Positions 58,509 through 64,000 of a stretch of 64,000 nucleotides of DNA are shown piece after piece. The stretch spans positions 48,346,001-48,410,000 of the forward strand of contig OZ022256.1 in assembly GCA_963978905.1 (NCBI GenBank), read 5' to 3'. The position numbers and the translations under genes were made by a program. The notes under the pieces are model-generated. The model had not been told where the DNA came from. It did no database searches and saw only the letters and a program-made list of their open reading frames with translations. This stretch comes from Trichostrongylus colubriformis (Eukaryota; Nematoda; Chromadorea; Rhabditida; Trichostrongylidae). Numbering within the stretch: position 1 is the first letter of the stretch; every line of letters starts with the position of its first letter.

Positions 58509-58840
58509 TAAAGGCACCGGGAGGGGGGCAAGGGCGGAATAACGTTTACAAAAACAATGGCGTCTGAAAACAAACATATGGGTTCGGTAGATACAACGTG
58601 TAACGAAACCGGCGTTGAAAAACGCGCCATAGGGCGCTATTTGCCCCCAGGGCGCGCTTCCTTCCGAACTGCAAGCTTCCATGGCCGAGCTACGCTTCGT
58701 TCATTCTAAAGCTTGTCTTCGGCCTGATGTAACCTTAATTTTGAATTATTTCCTCTTTAGACTGTTTTCTAGTGACATATTTTACTTGTTCACTTATGGA
58801 TCTTCTTAGTTGTGCATTTCTACACCTGAAAATCTCAGAA

Positions 58841-59063
58841 GGGTCAAATAAAGTCGGGGGGAGACGCAACTTTGCGTCAACGTCGAAGCTCCTTTCCCTT
58901 AATAGGCTTAGGCCAAAATTAATATCCCCTCCTCCCACATTAAAAAGCATCTGTCAAAGCATAGGTCTCATCTGCTTTAGCCTAACCCTAGGAAGGGAAA
59001 GAAGCTTTGACGTGGGTGAAAATTTTGCTTCTCCCCCCCCCCCCCCCCGACTTTATTTGACCC
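58841..59063. repeat. foldback element B, copy 2, with G/C tracts
   Basis: GGGTCAAATAAAGTCGGGG opens and CGACTTTATTTGACCC closes. Inside are GACGCAACTTTGCGTC and a C tract of about 15 (59034-59048). It has the same arms and order as 32967-33209. Confidence 0.75.
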
Positions 59064-59248
59064 GTAAGTACATCTAGAAACAATATAAGAAAGAACAAAG
59101 TAAAAACTAAAAGGAAAAAACAAATCTATAATAGAACCATCCTCTTTTGGCACCATGCCAAGGCGTCAAATTGGCGAGTTTGTGCAATGGCGGCCACTCA
59201 AACTCGTCCACACTACGTCTGTTCTACAGTAAGCCAAAATTACCCCCT

Positions 59249-59588
59249 CCTGGTGTCTTTAAGACAGGGGTAATGGTAGGGGTAATGTGAATAATGGGAA
59301 CTCTTAAAGTATGTCATCCAAATTGAAGATAAAGGTCCAGGAAGACCATATGTGGCGAAATTCCTGGTGAAAGAAATCGCTCCCAAGAGGGCCGTCCTTT
59401 TCCGTAGCTGTTCTCTATTTTAGCATGGCCCTCCCCATTTTGGAATCGGTGGTGAGAAGGGAGTCTTATTTCTCAGGTGTTCGATCACTTCATCTGTTTT
59501 TTCTTAGTTTTCATATTCCTAAGCCCTTCAATTTCATAATCAATAATCTTTTCATATTCAGTCTGAACTACGCCCACCGCTGCCTTTA
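59249..59588. repeat. MITE family A, copy 3
   Basis: The left end is TTAAGACAGGGGTAATGGTA and the right end is CGCCCACCGCTGCCTTTA. The interior shares 'atatgtggcgaaattcctggtga' with copy 4 ('tatacgtggcgaaatttccgatga' near 62798). No protein. Confidence 0.6.
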
Positions 59589-59728
59589 ATTACAAAAAAG
59601 CTGACATATGTTATTGACATCGGTCGAGCATACTCTTCAGTCTACTAGTTTTCTAACGCCGTTTACAATTTATCCCCGATTTTGTTTCTCGTTTCGACTT
59701 GCCTTCCGCTATCCCTAACGTAAGCTTG

Positions 59729-59990
59729 GTATCGAATACACAATGTATGCCGATGATGTCAAGATATACACATCGATTGATTCGCTTGTAGATGACGTTG
59801 CCCTCCAAAAAGCTATCAATCATGTAACTAACTGGTTCATAAACTGAGAACTTACCCTGGCTGCTGAGAAGACAGTTGTTTTCGGATTTGAGGCCGACTG
59901 AACTTTGAACTATTCCAACATTATGTCGATGATGTTCGTCCTGAGAGCGTAAGGGAAGTTAAAGACCGGCTTTCTAATAAACGATAAGCT
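59729..59990 (+). pseudogene. non-LTR reverse-transcriptase fragment
   Basis: The plus frame reads GIEYTMYADDVKIYTSIDSL, then VTNWFIN, one in-frame stop, and ELTLAAEKTVVFGFEAD. The YADD box with downstream spacing is typical of jockey/CR1-like LINE reverse transcriptases and differs from the RTE element at 36.9-39.6 kb. Only palm and thumb fragments remain. Confidence 0.7.
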
Positions 59991-60184
59991 CTCATATGAC
60001 TAGTAATTCAAAAAATTCTGTGAGCACAGGCCATTCTCTTCAGAGCACTTCGGCAAAACTGTTGCTCCGTGCTTACTGAGCACATGTTCTCTCCCTCCTT
60101 GAAAATAGAACCGCAGTTTCACCCATGTGAGAGGAAAGATAGGGCTACTAGAAAAGGATGAAGGATAAAGTTTTATGCGTTCAT

Positions 60185-60415
60185 CAATTCCTTGTTGGGA
60201 TGCGCCGCGCATTCTAGTTCCTATCAGAATCGTGTTAGCAGGTGAATGCGAGAGCCAACCGATGTACTAGCCAGTGTTTTCATCCTCTCAGAAGAGTCTG
60301 ATACCAAATCACCTACTCCGAAGGGATTTAATGTTTGGTGGTCTGGGCGGGTATGGTACAGGATTAGATCCAGAAAGATGAGAGTGGGAGTGCCGTCACC
60401 TGTCACTACAGTACC
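60185..60415 (-). repeat. tRNA-derived SINE-like element, copy 6
   Basis: On the minus strand: GTAGTGACAGGTGACGGCAC, then GATCTAATCCTGTACC at the B-box position. The body is GTAGGTGATTTGGTATCAGA, then CTTCTGAGAGGATGAAAAC, and the tail is AATGCGCGGCGCATCCCAAC. The order matches copies 1 and 2. Confidence 0.55.
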
Positions 60416-60680
60416 TCCGCCGCCAATGTTCCGAACAATTTCCTTCGTAAGCTTACCCTCCTTTGCAGTGGTCTCAGCTGCTATTTCATCCCGGATGAGG
60501 TGGAAAGGCGCCAACCATTTGAATTGACTAGTTTATGCAGTAGAAGGAACAAGTTCGATGTGATCATAGTTATTGAGAAACTTGCCGTTAAATTCAGTTT
60601 AGTAGTAGTTCCAAGAGATTTCTTTACACTTGTAACGTCCAGAGCAAGAGAGAGCAGTTTTAAACCTATGTCATCGGTAA

Positions 60681-60852
60681 GGCCGCGTTTATAAACGAGT
60701 GCCGGCGGCAGTGCGTTGCTGCGTGTCTCTGCGTCTTCGCCTGTGCCATCCTGTCTCGTTGCCTGCGTCTTCTCTACACCTCCGCCGTGCCACTGTGCCT
60801 CGCTGCCTGTGAATGCAACCACACCCTGCCGTCGCCAAGTATGAACGCGGCC
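60681..60852. mobile_element. short PIF-type MITE, 172 bp, TAA duplication
   Basis: GGCCGCGTTTATAAACGAGT and AAGTATGAACGCGGCC are the ends. TAA stands at 60678-60680 and 60853-60855. The interior has repeated GCGTCTTCGCCTGTG / GCCTGCGTCTTC-like words, unlike the other PIF-type copies here. The tips and target duplication tie it to the family. Confidence 0.75.
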
Positions 60853-60855
60853 TAA

Positions 60856-62725
60856 CCAGGACTTCGACAGGTTTAGCAAGTTCCAAATCGGCGTGCTCTT
60901 GGATTTCAACAAATTACTTGGACGGGACATCCTATGTTTGTATATACTGCATATTGTGCACTTTCAATACAAATGCTGCGGTTCACACTACCTTGAAGGC
61001 TTCTTGAACTCTCCCTTGATATTGCCTGCCATTAGTTGTTAATCCTTTGTCTCCCTTTCTTATACATTATTTTCTATATTATATATTCCACTTTCTTCTC
61101 CCTCGAGCTGCTTAATTGTTGTGTTTGATATCAATTCTCGACTCGGAATTGTTTATTTGAAGTAGATCTTCTAGATAATGTCGCATCGCGCATATAATCT
61201 TTGTGCCTTCAAATGAATATATTAACAAGCTTGTAGAGAGGTGAATTCAGAAAAATGAATTGGAGTCGGTTGTAGCCACCTCGGTCAGCGGGGAAAGGAA
61301 CATTGAAATGGGTGGTATCGCTAAGGGGGCATCTTATCAAAGGTAGCACATCTAGCATCTTGGAGGGATCTTCGGGGTCAATCTGCCCACTCATGCGAAT
61401 ATTTTGCCTAAGCCTCGATGGAAGAAATAATAGGCTTCTTACCCCATTTATGCTTAGGCAAAAATAGTGTCCATAGTGGAATGCCCCCCTCATTGTCATG
61501 GCATTTTAATGTGCCTTGAATTGGTCTTAACTGACCCTTCTGTATGGTCTGTCATTGGGGTTGAACCACTAAGAGGTAGCATAGCACCCGCTTCGGTCAA
61601 TTAAGAAAACCCCTTCGTTCACCCGCTTAACTTTTCCGTGATGTCACCAAAACGGTTTACCCCCTTTTAGGATTTCATTAGCTTGAAATAGGTTTGAGCA
61701 TCTCCTTCCGAGTTGAATTAGGCGATACCGCCGAAATCTTACCCGATTCGTAAGATTTCGCTATTCCCAGTGGAAGGTCAGGTGAATTGTCGGTGTTTCT
61801 GAAAACAGGAATTCTTCAAAAAACCCTTATAAAATCGAGTACTACTATTCCGAATACTTGAAAACATCCGATAAAGCGCTGAAAGGCTAGCAATGGCGCC
61901 GGTGGAACGCCCAGAACTTGCAGGAACCGCCAGAGGTGGGAGCGAATAAAACCAGGGAGAAACATTCTCTTTGAACGAATATTCCTGTCCAGAAGAGTTG
62001 ATCCGTGGCAAAACTGCCATTGAAAAACGCGCCTTGGGGCTTCACAATCCTGCAGTTCTGCCAGTCACGCCGCCCCGCATCGCAGGGCGGGTTGCTGCGA
62101 AGGGGACAATTTCGGGGCTGCTGACCTAGCCCCTCCCCGTCTGCATCTACCTACACCTGCTAGTAATGCAGAGGGGGCAATAGGGAAGGATCGAGAAAGA
62201 GGGTTCACGAGATCCAGTTTTGATAGTTCAATACCGCTTCTTCGTGTCACTAATGATCACCTCGACATTCATATACTACAATTACTCCAAAATCTGCCGG
62301 GATTACCCCGTGAAAGTGCCTCTAATCTCGGAGGGTTTAAGCTTTGTTCAATTCAAAGGCCCAGTAAACTAATCCCGGGCTGGTTCCCATGTTCAGCAAT
62401 GAAAGCAGAGGCTAAACAGTAAAAGAAAATCTGGGGATTGAAGGTGCTAAACGAGAGAACCAGAAAGCGGTGGTGGGGAGGAGAATATGTCAGAGAAGAC
62501 CCACACGGCGTGGTCAAATAACCGCGTGAAATTAGTTTTTCAGTTTCTGGTATGAGCGGCCTTAGCGCTCCAATGACTGATTCTCGCGCAGCGATAAGGG
62601 TGCAGCGTTGATAGGCTGGTGCACTTCCCAACTTCAGATTCTAAAGACTGTCTTATTGTGGATATTAGAAGAAGGATCCACCTTCCCCTGATGTTAGAAA
62701 CAGGCCAGCATATGTAGATAACAGC
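60856..62725. other. no recognisable gene
   Basis: The ORFs of up to 96 codons lack motifs or paired splice sites. No repeat shared with the rest of the window was found, apart from scattered words. Confidence 0.3.
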
Positions 62726-63005
62726 CTGAAGGCAGGGGTAGAAGTAATAGCAACTCCCAAAGTGGGTCATCAAAATGAAAACTACGGCTAGGAAATCTAT
62801 ACGTGGCGAAATTTCCGATGAGAACAAGCGCCTCGGGCTCAATGGGAATCGGTTTTTCAACAGCTCCCACTTGTTTCAAGAGTACCCGCCCCTTCCGCTA
62901 ACAAAGTCCGCCTTCTTTCGGAGCCAGCGGTGAGAGGGGGTTCTGTTCGGGTTTTTCACCGTTGCATTCCGTTTTTCTTCACTCTCGTACTATTGGGTTA
63001 TAAGG
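62726..63005. repeat. MITE family A, copy 4
   Basis: It begins CTGAAGGCAGGGGTAGAAGT, contains the shared ACGTGGCGAAATTTC block, and trails off near 63000 without a preserved right tip. The interval from 63005 to 63830 has no recognisable gene. Confidence 0.5.
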
Positions 63006-63837
63006 GAAGTTCTGGCCGGTTTTTCGTGTTCACAAGATGAATTCAAATCTGAAATTGCTGCCATTGCTTATAAAGTCCTATCTTTATATTGCCTTGTGAA
63101 AGCCCGTGCTATGTACCCTTGCAGGGCTTCCGTTAGGTGAGTCACAAAAACGTCTACTGCTATTCGGTATGAGGTGTACTTCAGCTTGTATCAAGAAATG
63201 CTCCTCGTTAGAGGTTCTCTTGGGGTGTTTTTCCCAAGGCTTCAAATTCCAAAGCATTCTGTTAGTGTGTGTCCTTCTGAGCATCCACATGTTAGCTCGT
63301 TTGTGGCGATGTGCATTCGCTGATTCCGTCTCTTCATCGGAGCTATTGAAGTGTGTGTAGCTGTTTTCAGTTCTTCATGGTCGGCTTGATTAGTTTCCGT
63401 CCAACATGTCTTTTCCAGCAAAACACTGCTCTTTCTTGTTTGTTAGGACTGTTACCGCGTCGTGGGAGCGGACTTTAGTGATACTGAAAGTCATCCTACT
63501 TTTGGTTCACTGCCCACGACATCCCATGCGCTGATTTCCCTCTTCAGACGGCTGTTATGAGGTATCGTCACCTGAATGTATGTCAGGACCTTCCAACTAG
63601 GTCAGGTCACACGAGTACGCGGCGGGAGACGTGCAAGTGTCACAGCTCAGGTCACCAATCTTGCGAGGCTAGCAGGTCACTGTGTGAACAGCGAAACTAT
63701 TATTCTCATTAGACTGAAATTATAGCTCACACCTAGTCTTCATCTACATCTTTTCCGCTTTTGATTGGAAATTGCATTTGATGGATGATGTCACGTCTTC
63801 ATTATCCATAATGCATTATCCCTGTTATATTTAAAAC

Positions 63838-63892
63838 GCCTCGTCTGTCTGTTTGTACGTCCGTCCGTCCATCCATCCCTCCGTCTGTCACG
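63838..63892 (+). repeat. tetranucleotide-rich tract
   Basis: A run of TCTG/TCCG/TCCA units (CTGTCTGTTTGTACGTCCGT, then CCATCCATCCCTCCG) forms an imperfect microsatellite. The last 100 bp of the window show nothing further. Confidence 0.6.
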
Positions 63893-64000
63893 AAATTAGG
63901 CACTATATGAGAAACGACCTGTAAAGATGAGGACAAGTGTGGTATGAATAAGGCATGGAACAAGAAGCAAACACCACATATGGACCAAGCTACCGCTTAC

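Noticed and set aside
1..64000. Bacterial or viral operon, rRNA genes, or host-integrated viral genes
   Set aside because: No such coding blocks or rRNA stretches were seen. The only polymerase-like sequences are non-LTR LINE remnants.

Overview
This is eukaryotic, intron-rich, AT-biased nuclear DNA, most likely from a strongylid nematode and probably a hookworm (Ancylostoma or a close relative). The reasons are: three genes whose predicted proteins look nematode, with very short introns ending in TTTCAG; a TTTCAG trans-splice-type acceptor just before an initiator ATG; RTE-type LINE remnants; and a 1,283-bp Hsmar1/SETMAR-like mariner whose size and termini resemble my recollection of the 'bandit' element of Ancylostoma caninum. 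No database was searched.

Well-supported genes are few. A 29-exon cytoplasmic isoleucyl-tRNA synthetase (minus strand, 23647-32256) can be threaded exon by exon in one frame. A two-HMG-box, TFAM/HMG-5-like gene (plus, 34843-35649) follows, then a four-exon secretory FKBP peptidyl-prolyl isomerase (plus, 46976-49327). Two more protein fragments are visible: a probable first exon of a LACT/beta-lactamase-like serine hydrolase (minus, 4694-4857) and a frameshifted S1-S2 exon of a T-type calcium channel (minus, 44639-44795). The genes are functionally unrelated and nothing indicates an operon.

The rest is repeat. 0-11 kb: SINE copies, MITEs and foldbacks. 11.3-16 kb: about 35 monomers of a 117-bp satellite with higher-order structure. 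16.1-20.3 kb: a second array of 347-bp units (694-bp dimers) that looks like an amplified, inverted MITE whose dispersed relative sits at 45.7-46.4 kb. 20.4-23.1 kb: decayed flanks and small duplications. 23.6-32.3 kb: iars-1 with MITEs in its introns. 36.8-39.6 kb: decayed RTE LINE. 40-46.4 kb: mariner, a palindromic Tc-like element, the calcium-channel exon and MITEs. 50.8-59 kb: three mariner derivatives, two of them palindromic, a piggyBac-type MITE and foldbacks. 59-64 kb: LINE and SINE fragments and MITEs.

The most unusual material is structural. (1) The window shows a likely route from MITE to satellite. (2) Three different Tc1/mariner families each survive as inverted duplications of one transposon end. 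(3) Paralogous empty sites inside the window prove a mariner insertion and two Mutator-like MITE insertions. (4) Two genes each need a GC-AG intron to keep frame.
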